Origin: Acidisoma sp965199065
GTDB lineage: Bacteria > Pseudomonadota > Alphaproteobacteria > Acetobacterales > Acetobacteraceae
DNA length: 64,000 bases
NCBI RefSeq assembly: GCF_965199065.1
Contig: NZ_CBDAQN010000003.1
Span: 1,550,001-1,614,000 of the forward strand
Direction of reading: 5' to 3'
Positions within the stretch are counted from its first letter, which is position 1, and each line of letters opens with the position of its first letter. The notes under the pieces are model-generated. The model was given only the letters and a program-made list of their open reading frames with translations, did not search any database and had not been told where the DNA came from. The translations under genes and the position numbers were made by a program. Shown one piece after another: positions 18,238 through 26,897 of this stretch.

Positions 18238-19311
18238 ATGAACACGTACCGTATCGCGGCCATACCCGGCGACGGCATCGGCCCCGAGGTCATCGGCGCA
18301 GGCCTCAAAGTGCTGCAGGCGCTCGAGCAACGGGAAGGCAGCTTCCGCCTCGATGTCACGACCCTGGATTGGGGTTCGGACTACTACCGCCGCACCGGGC
18401 TGATGATGCCGGCGGATGGGCTCGACCAGATCCGGGATGTGGATGCGATCTTCTTCGGCGCGGTAGGCGATCCGGCAGTGCCGGACCACATCACGCTGTG
18501 GGGCTTGCGCCTCGCGATCTGCCAGGGCTTCGACCAATACGCCAACGTGCGGCCCACGCGCGTGCTGTCCGGCCTGCATTCGCCGCTGCGGGACTGCGAA
18601 CCCGCCGCGCTCGACTGGGTGATCGTGCGGGAAAACAGCGAGGGCGAATACGCGGGCCAAGGTGGCCGCTCTCATCGCGGTCACCCTGAGGAGGTCGCAA
18701 CCGAGGTTTCCATCTTCACCCGCGCCGGCGTCGAGCGGATCATGCGCTACGCCTTTGCGCTTGCGGCCAGCCGGCCGCGCAAGCTGCTCACGGTGGTGAC
18801 GAAGTCGAACGCGCAGCGGCACGGGATGGTGCTGTGGGACGAGGTCGCGGCGTCGGTCTCGCGTGATTTCCCCGAAGTGCGCTGGGACAAGATGCTGGTG
18901 GACGCCATGACGGTGCGGATGGTGCTGTCGCCCGCAAGTCTCGACACGATTGTCGCGACAAATCTGCATGCCGACATTCTGTCCGATCTCGCGGCGGCAC
19001 TGGCGGGTTCGATCGGCATCGCGCCGACGGCGAACATCAACCCGGAGCGGCGCTTCCCCTCGATGTTCGAGCCGATCCACGGCTCCGCCTTCGATATTGT
19101 CGGCAAGGGCATCGCGAACCCGGTGGGCACCTTCTGGACGGCGGTGCAGATGCTCGATCACCTGGGCGAAACCGCCGCCGCCACCCGGCTCATGAGCGCG
19201 ATCGAGACGGTCACGGCGTCGGGCGTGCTGACCCGCGACCTCGGCGGCACGGCGACGACTTCCGAGGTGACGGCGGCGGTCTGCCGTGCGATTTCAGGCC
19301 GGAACGATTAG
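18238..19311 (+). CDS. Tartrate dehydrogenase-like beta-decarboxylating dehydrogenase (TtuC/isopropylmalate DH family)
   Basis: A 357-residue NAD- and metal-dependent dehydrogenase of the isocitrate/isopropylmalate family. Seen are AAIPGDGIGPEVI at the N-terminus, VRENSEGEYAGQGG (~127), the catalytic KSNA region (~184), the metal-site DAMTVRM and NLHADILSDLAAALAGSIG, and FEPIHGSAFDI. The ENSEGEYAG motif is typical of tartrate dehydrogenase/decarboxylase members, which also act on D-malate. In the acid-sugar operon it may handle tartrate or a hydroxy-acid intermediate. Confidence 0.88.
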   Translation: MNTYRIAAIPGDGIGPEVIGAGLKVLQALEQREGSFRLDVTTLDWGSDYYRRTGLMMPADGLDQIRDVDAIFFGAVGDPAVPDHITLWGLRLAICQGFDQYANVRPTRVLSGLHSPLRDCEPAALDWVIVRENSEGEYAGQGGRSHRGHPEEVATEVSIFTRAGVERIMRYAFALAASRPRKLLTVVTKSNAQRHGMVLWDEVAASVSRDFPEVRWDKMLVDAMTVRMVLSPASLDTIVATNLHADILSDLAAALAGSIGIAPTANINPERRFPSMFEPIHGSAFDIVGKGIANPVGTFWTAVQMLDHLGETAAATRLMSAIETVTASGVLTRDLGGTATTSEVTAAVCRAISGRND

Positions 19312-19398
19312 GCGATTAATCCGGGACTGCGGATGACAGCGCCCTGGTGGCTCTCGGAGCCAGGCCCCAGATAATCTTCAACCCCCAAGGAGCTTCGC

Positions 19399-20436
19399 AT
19401 GAACGCCACCTCGCACCTCCCAGTGACCCGCATAGCCGACCCGGCCAGTGTCCCCCTCGCGAGCGAGGCGGGCGAGCGGCGGGGCGAGATGCTCTACCGC
19501 CCATTCGGCAAGTCGGGCGAAAAGATCTCCGCCATCGGCATGGGCGGGTTTCATCTCGGCAAGAGCGCGCTTAGCGATGCGGAGGCAACCAGGCTGATGC
19601 ACGAGGCGATCGATCGCGGCATCACCTTCATGGACAATTGCTGGGACTACAACAAAGGCCGCTCCGAGTTGCGGATGGGCGAGGCGCTGGACCAGGGCGG
19701 CTACCGCGACCGGGTGTTCCTGATGACGAAGATGGACGGCCGCTCCAAGAAGGAGGCGGCCGACCAGATCGACACATCGCTCAAGCGGCTCCGCACCGAC
19801 CGGATCGACCTGATCCAGCATCACGAGATCCTGCGCTTCGACGACCCGGACCGGATCTTCGCCGAGGGCGGCGCCATGGAGGCCTTCGTCGAGGCGAAGC
19901 AGGCCGGAAAGCTGCGCTACATCGGCTTTACCGGCCACAAGGACCCGCGCATCCACCTGCAGATGCTGGCCGTCGCTGCCGAGCGCGGCTTCCATATCGA
20001 CGCCGTGCAGATGCCGCTGAACGTGATGGACGCCCATTTCCGCAGCTTCGCCCATCTGGTGCTGCCGTATCTGGTGGAACAAGGCATCGCGCCGCTCGGA
20101 ATGAAGACCTTCGCCGACAGCGTCCTGTTCAAGAGCAAGGCGCCGATCCAGCCGCTGGAATACCTGCGCTACTCGTTGAGCTTGCCGACCGCGACCGTCA
20201 TCACCGGCATCGAGAGCCAGCGCGATCTGGACCAGGCGTTCGAAGCAGTGCGCGACTTCAAGCCAATGGACAAGACAACGCTCACGGAATTGTTGGAGCG
20301 CAGCAAGCCCTATGCGGTGGAGGGCAAGTTCGAGCTGTTCAAGACCAGTTCCATCTTCGACGGCACCGCCAAGAACGCTGAGTGGCTCGGCGAGGATGTC
20401 GAGAGCGCGCAGGAACTCGCGCCGATCATGGAGTAG
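19399..20436 (+). CDS. Aldo/keto reductase family protein
   Basis: A 345-residue NADPH-dependent oxidoreductase candidate. It has the AKR N-terminal pattern YRPFGKSGEKISAIGMGGFHLGK, Asp/Tyr in FMDNCWDYNKGRSE (~72-87), a lysine in VFLMTKMDGR (~106) and the catalytic-type histidine in RIDLIQHHEIL (~134). The first 30 residues precede the barrel, but residues with AKR pattern start at about residue 32, so a later start is possible. Last gene of the acid-sugar operon; a 6-bp hairpin (TGGCTC/GAGCCA at 19348-19362) lies in front. Confidence 0.85.
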   Translation: MNATSHLPVTRIADPASVPLASEAGERRGEMLYRPFGKSGEKISAIGMGGFHLGKSALSDAEATRLMHEAIDRGITFMDNCWDYNKGRSELRMGEALDQGGYRDRVFLMTKMDGRSKKEAADQIDTSLKRLRTDRIDLIQHHEILRFDDPDRIFAEGGAMEAFVEAKQAGKLRYIGFTGHKDPRIHLQMLAVAAERGFHIDAVQMPLNVMDAHFRSFAHLVLPYLVEQGIAPLGMKTFADSVLFKSKAPIQPLEYLRYSLSLPTATVITGIESQRDLDQAFEAVRDFKPMDKTTLTELLERSKPYAVEGKFELFKTSSIFDGTAKNAEWLGEDVESAQELAPIME

Positions 20437-20615
20437 ATCGTCACCTGCCGGCGGCGTCTTCCTCCAGCGCATCGGGGTGCTGGAGGTCGACGAAGCCGCT
20501 GGCGGCGGTTTCGACCAGAACACCTGCTGTGCTGGAAATTGGACAAAGGGCTTGAACGGGCCGCTGGAAGCCTTCTGGCGCATGCGGACATACGAGAAAT
20601 TGGCCGGCCACGCGG

Positions 20616-21539
20616 TCAGTTGCGCTGTGGCATGCCCGCCGGAATGATCGTCTGCACAATGGCGGCGTCCAGCGCCTCGTACCGGTGCAGCCCGATCGTT
20701 TCATAAAGTTCGGCTCGTGTCTGCATGCGATCGATCATCCGGTGTGTGCCGCCGTCGCGTGCGATTGCGGCATACAGCTCCGCCTGTGCCTTGTTGGCCA
20801 CGCGGAGACTGCTCACAGGCCAGATCACCATCCGGTAGCCCATGGCCGCGAACTCCTCCGCCGTGAAGAACGGCGTCCGCCCGAACTCCGTCATGTTGGC
20901 AAGCAGAGGCACGCCTGCCATCCGCGCCGCGAACTCCTCGAACATCGCGCGAGTCGTCAGCGCCTCGGGAAAGATCGCGTCCGCACCCGCCTCGACATAC
21001 AGCTTCGCCCGCGCCACAGCGCCGTCCATGCCCTCGCTTGCCGCCGCATCCGTCCGCGCGATCACGAACAGATGCCGTCGCGCCCGCGCCGCCGCCGCGA
21101 CTTTCGCCGCCATGTCCTGCGGATCGGCCAGCCGTTTGTCGTTCAGATGCCCGCATTTCTTCGGCAGCAGCTGGTCTTCGAGATGCACGGCGGCAGCGCC
21201 TGCCTCCTCGAACACGCGCACCATGTGCATGACGTTGAGCGCTTCGCCATAGCCGGTATCGCCGTCCACCAGCAGCGGCAGGTCGCTTGCCCGCACAATC
21301 TGGCGCACGAAGAAGGCAACCTCGTCGACGGTGATCATGCCGAGATCCGGCAGCCCCATCGAGGCGGTCATGGCGGCGCCCGAGAGGTAGAGCGCCTCGA
21401 AGCCCGCGGCTTTCGCCTGCAGCGCGGCCATTCCGTTATGGGCGCCGGGAAGCTGCAATATGCCTGTGCGCGCCAGCAGCGTACGGAACCGGGTCCCGGC
21501 GGGCTCGACCGGCAGATCGGCGCCAACGAGGTAGGTCAT
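20616..21539 (-). CDS. prpB: Methylisocitrate lyase
   Basis: A 307-residue isocitrate lyase/PEP mutase family enzyme that cleaves 2-methylisocitrate to pyruvate and succinate. The substrate/metal motif LLVDGDTGYGEALNV is near residue 87, VHLEDQLLPKKCGH (catalytic KKCGH) near 119, and NMTEFGRTPF near 212. I chose the ATG overlapping the prpC stop (ATGA) rather than an upstream in-frame start inside prpC. Last gene of the methylcitrate operon. Confidence 0.93.
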   Translation of the reverse strand: MTYLVGADLPVEPAGTRFRTLLARTGILQLPGAHNGMAALQAKAAGFEALYLSGAAMTASMGLPDLGMITVDEVAFFVRQIVRASDLPLLVDGDTGYGEALNVMHMVRVFEEAGAAAVHLEDQLLPKKCGHLNDKRLADPQDMAAKVAAAARARRHLFVIARTDAAASEGMDGAVARAKLYVEAGADAIFPEALTTRAMFEEFAARMAGVPLLANMTEFGRTPFFTAEEFAAMGYRMVIWPVSSLRVANKAQAELYAAIARDGGTHRMIDRMQTRAELYETIGLHRYEALDAAIVQTIIPAGMPQRN

Positions 21540-22696
21540 GCGGCACCCCGCTCGGCCAGTGGCACGAATGGCACGTCCTCGGGCCCCGTATAGTTGGCCG
21601 AGGGCCGGATGATGCGGCCATCCTCGCGTTGCTCGATCACATGCGCGGACCACCCGGCGCTGCGGGCGATCACGAACAGGGGCGTGAACATCGCCGTCGG
21701 CACGCCCATGAGGTGATAACTCACCGCGCTATACCAATCGAGGTTGGGGAACATGCGCTTGGCATCCATCATCACCGTCTCGATGCGCTCGGCGATGTCG
21801 TACATCTTGGTTGAGTGCACCTCCCCGGTGAGTTCCTTCGCCAGCGCCTTGATGACGACGTTGCGCGGATCGGCGATCGTGTACACCGGATGGCCGAAGC
21901 CGATGATGACTTCGCGCGCGGCCACTCGCCTGCGGATGTCGGCCTCCGCCTGATCGGGGTCGGCGTAGCGTTTCTGGACCTCGAACGCGAATTCATTGGC
22001 GCCGCCATGCTTGGGACCGCGCAGCGCGCCGATAGCCGCCGCGACCGCGCTGTAGAGGTCGGAGCCGGTGCCCGCCACCATGCGCGCGGTAAAGGTGGAG
22101 GCGTTGAATTCATGCTCGGCATAGAGGTTGAGCGAGGTGTCCATGGCCCGCACCCAGCTTTCGCGCGGCGGATGCCCATGCAGAAGGTGGAGGAAGTGGC
22201 CGCCGATGCCGTCGTCGTCGGTCTCGACATCGATCCGCCGCCCGTGCAGCGCGAAGTGGTGCCAGTAGAGCAGCATCGAACCCAGCGACGCGATGAGCCG
22301 GTCGGCGATCGTGCGGGCGCCCTCCGCCTCATGGCCGGGTGGTTCAGGCAGCACGCAGCCGAGCATGGAGACGCCGGTTCGCATCACGTCCATCGGGTGC
22401 GCGGCGGCAGGAATGGCCTCGAGCACAGTCCGCACCGCCGCCGGAATGCCGCGCATCATACGGAGCTTTGCCTTGTAGCCGCGCAGCTCGGCCTCGTTCG
22501 GCAGGGCGCCGTGGATGAGCAGATGCGCGATCTCCTCGAACTCGCAGCGCGGCGCGATGTCGAGGATATCGTAGCCGCGGTAGGTCAGATCGTTGCCGGT
22601 CCGCCCGACCGTGCAGAGGGCCGTGTTCCCGGCGACGACGCCCGACAGCGCCACCGACTTTTTCGCCTTGGGCGGCGCCGCGAGCGTTTCGCTCAT
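21536..22696 (-). CDS. prpC: 2-methylcitrate synthase / citrate synthase family
   Basis: A 386-residue type of citrate synthase that condenses propionyl-CoA with oxaloacetate. Motifs are GLAGV-type start (VALSGVVAGNTALCTV), LTYRGYDILDIA, the catalytic-His region LNLYAEHEFNASTFTARM (~193), GPKHGGANE (~226) and VIGFGHPVYTIADPR (~265). The operon context with prpB and prpD identifies it as methylcitrate synthase. The ATG is preceded by GGGAGAAGAAGA. It follows prpD by 13 bases. Confidence 0.92.
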   Translation of the reverse strand: MSETLAAPPKAKKSVALSGVVAGNTALCTVGRTGNDLTYRGYDILDIAPRCEFEEIAHLLIHGALPNEAELRGYKAKLRMMRGIPAAVRTVLEAIPAAAHPMDVMRTGVSMLGCVLPEPPGHEAEGARTIADRLIASLGSMLLYWHHFALHGRRIDVETDDDGIGGHFLHLLHGHPPRESWVRAMDTSLNLYAEHEFNASTFTARMVAGTGSDLYSAVAAAIGALRGPKHGGANEFAFEVQKRYADPDQAEADIRRRVAAREVIIGFGHPVYTIADPRNVVIKALAKELTGEVHSTKMYDIAERIETVMMDAKRMFPNLDWYSAVSYHLMGVPTAMFTPLFVIARSAGWSAHVIEQREDGRIIRPSANYTGPEDVPFVPLAERGAA

Positions 22697-22709
22697 TCTT
22701 CTTCTCCCG

Positions 22710-24227
22710 CTAGGTGGCTTTGAAACCGAAAATTCCGGCCATCCCGCCGTGCGCCAGAGCGTCCGCTGGCAGCGCAATCGTCAGTTCGGCAAGTTCATGC
22801 GCACGGAGCCGTGGGAGGCTCTCGGCCACCTGCAGGAAGCGGGCGGCCTCGGCTGCATCCAGAACGCCTTCGGTCAGCGTGCGGAACTTCCGGACATAAT
22901 CAGGCCTCGCCCAGGGCGTCGCGCCGAGGCTATGCGCATTGGCGACCGCCATCTCGTCGGCGATGACGCGCCCATCCGTCATCGTAATCTCGATCCGGCC
23001 GCCAAATGCTTTCACCGCCGGATCGTCGGCGTGGTAGCGGCGCGTCCAATCGGGGTCCTCGACGGTGGTGATCTTGCGCCACAACGCGATCGTGTCCGGC
23101 CGCTGCGCGCGCTCGGGGGCGTAGGATCGGACATGGTGCCAGGCGCCGTCCTGCAACGCGACCGCCACGATATACATGATGGAGTGGTCGAGCGTCTCCC
23201 GGCTCGCTGTGGGGTCGAACTTCTGCGGGTCGTTCGATCCGGTGCCGATGACGTAGTGCGTGTGATGGCTGGTGCGGATGAGGATGCTCGCCACATCCTC
23301 CCAAGCGGCGATCCGGCGCCCCATGCGGAAGGCGAGGTCGATCAGCGCCTGGCTCTGGTATTCCGCCGAATGCTCCTTGGTGTATGTATCGAGGATAGCG
23401 CGCTTGGGCTCGCCCGGCGCCGGCAACGGCACGACGTAGCGGGCGTTAGGGCCGTCGAGCATCCAGGAGACGACACTGTCCTCGCCTTCGTAAATCGGGC
23501 TTGGCGCACCTTCGCCACGCATGGCCCGGTCGACGGCCTCGACCGCGAGCTTCCCGGCATGGCTCGGCGCAAACGCCTTCCATGAGCTGATCTCGCCCTT
23601 GCGGCTCTGGCGGGTCGCAGTCGTCACATGCAGCGCCTGCTGCACGGACTGGTAGATGATGCCGGTAGGGAGACCGAGCAGCGTGCCGATGCCCGCTGCC
23701 GCCGACGGCCCCAGATGCGCCACGTGGTCGATCTTGTGCTTGTGGAGGCAGATGGCGCGGACGAGATCCACCTGGATCTCGTAGCCGGTGGCGAGCCCCC
23801 GCACGAGCGCCGCGCCGTCGGCGCCGCACTGCTGAGCGACCGCGAGGATCGGCGGGATGTTGTCGCCCGGATGGCTGTATTCGGCCGCGAGGAAGGTGTC
23901 GTGGTAGTCGAGTTCACGCACCGCTGTGCCGTTGGCCCAGGCGGCCCATTCCGCATGCACCCGCACATCCGGCCCGAGACCGAAAACAGTCGCACCACCC
24001 GGGCGAGGATGGGCCAATGCCTGATCCCGCGCCGTCGTCACCGGATGGCGGTGGATCGCCGCGATCGCCACCGATGCGTTGTCGATCACCCGGTTGACGA
24101 TCATCTCGGCAACGGCAGTCTCCACCTCGACAGGGTCGGTGGCGACCTCCGCGATCTTCCAGGCCAGCTGGTTTTTCCGCTCCAGCCGATCCGCCTCGGG
24201 ATGAACCCGAACCTCATGGTCGATCAC
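22710..24227 (-). CDS. prpD: 2-methylcitrate dehydratase (MmgE/PrpD family)
   Basis: A 505-residue cytoplasmic dehydratase that converts 2-methylcitrate to 2-methylaconitate without an iron-sulfur cluster. It has the PrpD motifs NGTAVRELDYHDTFLAAEYSHPGDN (~98-122), a central SRKGEISSWKAFAPSHAG, and YHADDPAVKAFGGRIEITMTDGR near the C-terminus. The length is close to E. coli PrpD. The start is GTG with GGAGGA upstream. Leads the tight prpD-prpC-prpB set; it follows an aldo/keto reductase gene by 43 bases on the same strand. Confidence 0.93.
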   Translation of the reverse strand: MIDHEVRVHPEADRLERKNQLAWKIAEVATDPVEVETAVAEMIVNRVIDNASVAIAAIHRHPVTTARDQALAHPRPGGATVFGLGPDVRVHAEWAAWANGTAVRELDYHDTFLAAEYSHPGDNIPPILAVAQQCGADGAALVRGLATGYEIQVDLVRAICLHKHKIDHVAHLGPSAAAGIGTLLGLPTGIIYQSVQQALHVTTATRQSRKGEISSWKAFAPSHAGKLAVEAVDRAMRGEGAPSPIYEGEDSVVSWMLDGPNARYVVPLPAPGEPKRAILDTYTKEHSAEYQSQALIDLAFRMGRRIAAWEDVASILIRTSHHTHYVIGTGSNDPQKFDPTASRETLDHSIMYIVAVALQDGAWHHVRSYAPERAQRPDTIALWRKITTVEDPDWTRRYHADDPAVKAFGGRIEITMTDGRVIADEMAVANAHSLGATPWARPDYVRKFRTLTEGVLDAAEAARFLQVAESLPRLRAHELAELTIALPADALAHGGMAGIFGFKAT

Positions 24228-24270
24228 GGTTGTTCCTCCCGCTTATGGCCGTTGATGTTGAGTTTGCCCG

Positions 24271-25155
24271 TCAGTGAGCCTGGGCGCGCCAAGCCTCCCG
24301 CCCCTGCGCGTCCAACGCGCCGAATTCCCGATCGGTGAGCTCGATCGACGCGCCGGCCACATTCTCACGCAGGTGATCGGCGCTGCCCGTGCCCGGGATG
24401 GGGATCATCACCGGCGAGCGCTTCAGCACCCAGGCGAGCGCCACCTGGCTCGGCCCGGTGTTGAGCTTGCCCGCGATCTCGGTCAGCGCCGAGCCCGTCC
24501 GCGCCAGTGACCCACCCGACAAGGGGGCCCATGGGATAAACCCGATGCCGTGCTTCTCGCAGTAGTCGAGAACGTCCTCGCTTTTGCGGTCGACGAGGTT
24601 GTAACGGTTCTGCACCGTCGTCACCGGGAAGTGCTTGCTCGCCGCCTCGATCTCGGCGACGGAAACCTCGCTGAGCCCGACATGGCGGATGAGGCCCTCT
24701 TTCTGCATTGCCGCGATTTCGCCGAACTGCTCCTCGGCCGGCACCTTCGCGTCGATCCGGTGAAGCTGCCAGAGATCGATGCGCTCCAGCTTCAGGCGCC
24801 GCAGGCTCATCATCACGCATTGGCGAAGATATTCGGGGCGGCCGACCGGCTTCCAGATGTCGGGCCCCTGGCGTGTCAGGCCGCCTTTGGTGGCAATCGT
24901 TATGTTCTTGTATGGCGACAGCACCTCGGCGATGAGATCCTCACTGACGTAGGGGCCGTAGCTGTCGGCGGTGTCGATGAGGTCGATCCCGAGGTCCGGC
25001 AGCGCCGCCAGGGTCCGCTTGGCCTCTGCCGGATCGGCCGGCTGGTTCCAGATGCCTTTGCCTGTGATCCGCATGGCGCCGAAACCAAGGCGGGTGACCC
25101 GAAGGTCGCCGCCGATCATGAAGTCGCCTGAAGCCGCAGCGTTAACCGTCGCCAT
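24271..25155 (-). CDS. Aldo/keto reductase
   Basis: A 294-residue AKR with VTRLGFGAMRITG at the N-terminus, the Asp/Tyr pair in LIDTADSYGPYVSEDL (~60-75), the active-site lysine in ITIATKGGLTR (~85) and histidine in IDLWQLHRID (~128). It resembles YajO/pyridoxal-reductase-like single-domain AKRs with a C-terminal IPIPGTGSADHLREN cofactor motif. AGGAGAGA lies before the chosen ATG. It sits between the hydratase gene and prpD on the same strand, so is probably co-transcribed with the propionate genes; its role there is unknown. Confidence 0.88.
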   Translation of the reverse strand: MATVNAAASGDFMIGGDLRVTRLGFGAMRITGKGIWNQPADPAEAKRTLAALPDLGIDLIDTADSYGPYVSEDLIAEVLSPYKNITIATKGGLTRQGPDIWKPVGRPEYLRQCVMMSLRRLKLERIDLWQLHRIDAKVPAEEQFGEIAAMQKEGLIRHVGLSEVSVAEIEAASKHFPVTTVQNRYNLVDRKSEDVLDYCEKHGIGFIPWAPLSGGSLARTGSALTEIAGKLNTGPSQVALAWVLKRSPVMIPIPGTGSADHLRENVAGASIELTDREFGALDAQGREAWRAQAH

Positions 25156-25225
25156 TGCCGCTCTCTCCTGTCCTGAAAACCTACAGCAGGTGGTGACGCC
25201 GGCCACCGCTTGAAGGGCGCTGGAC

Positions 25226-25984
25226 CTAAGAGGACTGGAAGCTCAGCGTCAACGGAGTGAACCCGGCGAAGCTGACCACCACCGGCGCATCCGCCGCCGC
25301 CTCGGTCATACCCGTCCACGAGCCGCAGGTCACGATCTGCCCGGCTTTAAGGCCACCAGCCCATACCGCACCCTCGTCGGCGAGCCAGGCGATGAGCCGG
25401 ATCATGTCGCCCGCCGGATTGCCGATGCCGTGTTTCGTCGCCTGACCTGCGATCTCCTGAGTAACCCGGAGGCCCGCGAAGTCGATCGCCCGCCAGCCAG
25501 GCACCGGCTCACCCACCACCAGGGCGCCATGGCCCGAGTGGTCGGCGAGCTTCAGGTTCGGGGGAGCCGCCCGATGATCGCGGATGCGCCACTGCACCAC
25601 TTCAATCACGGGGTGGCAGCTGCCAATGGCCTCCAGAACCTCGTCACGTGTGTACGCGGCATCTCGCGGCGGCAGATCACGCGCGATGCGGAAGGCGATT
25701 TCGGCTTCGATCAGCCGGTTAGAATACTGAGGCGGCAACGTGGCGGGCGCTGTCATTATCACCGAGGCCGGCAGAGGCGCCGCACTCGGTGCGGCTCCTG
25801 GGCCGCCCGCTCCGACTTTCCAGCCGCCGACCGGCCCCAGCGTCTCTGCCACCGCACGCTGCACAGCGTAGGCCTCCTGCTCGGTCGCCGGCACATCCTC
25901 CGGTGTCACCGAAATCGCCAGGCCGTTGCGCCGGGCGTGCAGCAGCCTTTCCGTCAGACCATCCGGCTTAAGTAACTCGGTCAT
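25226..25984 (-). CDS. 2-keto-4-pentenoate hydratase-like protein (FAH superfamily)
   Basis: A 252-residue member of the MhpD/fumarylacetoacetate hydrolase superfamily. The pattern WKVGAGG (~56), the metal-ligand region LIEAEIAFRIARDLP (~91), SCHPVIEVVQWR, and the C-terminal GQIVTCGSWTGMTEAAAD (~217) match this family of metal-dependent hydratases and decarboxylases that act on 2-keto-4-enoates. I took the second ATG (MTELL) as start. It heads the minus-strand operon with the AKR and prp genes; substrate not identifiable. Confidence 0.82.
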   Translation of the reverse strand: MTELLKPDGLTERLLHARRNGLAISVTPEDVPATEQEAYAVQRAVAETLGPVGGWKVGAGGPGAAPSAAPLPASVIMTAPATLPPQYSNRLIEAEIAFRIARDLPPRDAAYTRDEVLEAIGSCHPVIEVVQWRIRDHRAAPPNLKLADHSGHGALVVGEPVPGWRAIDFAGLRVTQEIAGQATKHGIGNPAGDMIRLIAWLADEGAVWAGGLKAGQIVTCGSWTGMTEAAADAPVVVSFAGFTPLTLSFQSS

Positions 25985-26144
25985 TGTGCGATGCAACAAA
26001 AGTTCATAATCATTAACTTAAGGTTTCCAATGGCTTATGAGATGATGCGTAACAAGACAACAACTGACGTAATTTTGGAATTGCGTTCCCTAACAATTAT
26101 CGCCACAACGACCGGATTAAGGCGAAATCATGTCAGGAGACATC

Positions 26145-26714
26145 ATGTTTTGGCCCCAATTCGTTCTTCCGGCAACGGTCGCGAGCCTGATGCTGGCATG
26201 CAGCGCGGGCGCGTGGGCACAGACTTCGGCTCACTTTGAAGTTAGCTTTGCCACACGAACTTCTGCGCCGGCGCGAACTGCGGCGCCTACCGCCAGTCTT
26301 CTGGCGGAGGTATCAGCCGAGGCCGGTATTCCCTATGTGCCGGCACCCAAGCCGGAAGTGGTCTCTGTGACTGACGACGCCGACGCCTCCGAAGCGCGGC
26401 TCTGCGTGCGCGCCGGGCTGGGGCTGAGCGTGCCCATGATGGCGGGGCCACAGATGACGGTGGAGCACGGCCTGATAGGCTGTCCCACGAATACCGGCGG
26501 GCTGCCCGTCGTGGTGCTTCAGGATCCGGCGCTGCAACCGCCGCCCACGAGCCGAACGGGCGACTACAACCTCGATGTGACCGTGCGCTACCGGCTGCTG
26601 CGGCTGAAGCACCTGCAGGTCTTCGCCAGCGCCTCCGACCAAGGCGTCGGCTACAGCCTGAACGGCCCGGTGAGCGGCAACAACCTACTGCTCGGGATGT
26701 CGCTCGTGTTCTGA
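26145..26714 (+). CDS. Small exported protein of unknown function, possible outer-membrane beta-strand protein
   Basis: I do not recognise this 189-residue protein. It has a signal peptide (MFWPQFVLPATVASLMLACS...AWA-Q). The N-terminal mature third is Thr/Ala/Pro-rich. The second half has alternating strands (LDVTVRYRLLRLKHLQVFASASD, NNLLLGMSLVF) and ends in Phe, as outer-membrane barrel proteins do. Two cysteines (RLCVRAG, GLIGCP) could form a disulfide. AGGAG five bases before this ATG favours it over an ATG 15 bases upstream. The region 25985-26130 upstream is AT-rich and probably holds divergent promoters. Confidence 0.7.
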   Translation: MFWPQFVLPATVASLMLACSAGAWAQTSAHFEVSFATRTSAPARTAAPTASLLAEVSAEAGIPYVPAPKPEVVSVTDDADASEARLCVRAGLGLSVPMMAGPQMTVEHGLIGCPTNTGGLPVVVLQDPALQPPPTSRTGDYNLDVTVRYRLLRLKHLQVFASASDQGVGYSLNGPVSGNNLLLGMSLVF

Positions 26715-26774
26715 GAACCGTTTCTGCTTGCAGGGATGCCGCTGGCAGTGCCAGACTGACCTTCTCGAAACAAC

Positions 26775-26790
26775 AGAAAGGAGGTGATCC
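26775..26790 (+). promoter_or_regulatory. Full-length extended Shine-Dalgarno sequence
   Basis: AGAAAGGAGGTGATCC is an uninterrupted 16-base complement of the conserved 3' end of bacterial 16S rRNA. It ends one base before a GTG start codon, placing GGAGG seven bases from that start, the ideal distance. Confidence 0.75.
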
Positions 26791-26791
26791 A

Positions 26792-26863
26792 GTGTCTCAT
26801 TGTGTGATGCCGAAGGCTGTCGCGACCTGGATGACCACTGCCGGAGATACTCGGCGGGGCTGA
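26792..26863 (+). CDS. Tiny ORF (23 aa) behind a perfect extended ribosome-binding site
   Basis: GTG-initiated ORF encoding a 23-residue peptide, roughly MSHCVMPKAVATWMTTAG plus DTRRG, with no recognised family. Support for translation is the 16-base perfect Shine-Dalgarno directly before it and a strong terminator 34 bases after its TGA. The peptide is too short for coding statistics. It could instead be a leader or an RNA in which the anti-16S sequence itself is functional. A 13-base palindrome (CTGGCA-G-TGCCAG, 26743-26755) lies upstream in the gap after the exported-protein gene. Confidence 0.5.
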   Translation: MSHCVMPKAVATWMTTAGDTRRG

Positions 26864-26897
26864 GACGTCGCTTCGGCCCGTTCGGCCGTCAGCAATG

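Noticed and set aside
20437..20615. A possible gene remnant between the aldo/keto reductase and prpB
   Set aside because: Minus-strand frames here (for example one containing HPDALEEDAAGR) look faintly protein-like, but match nothing I can name and have no start or ribosome site.
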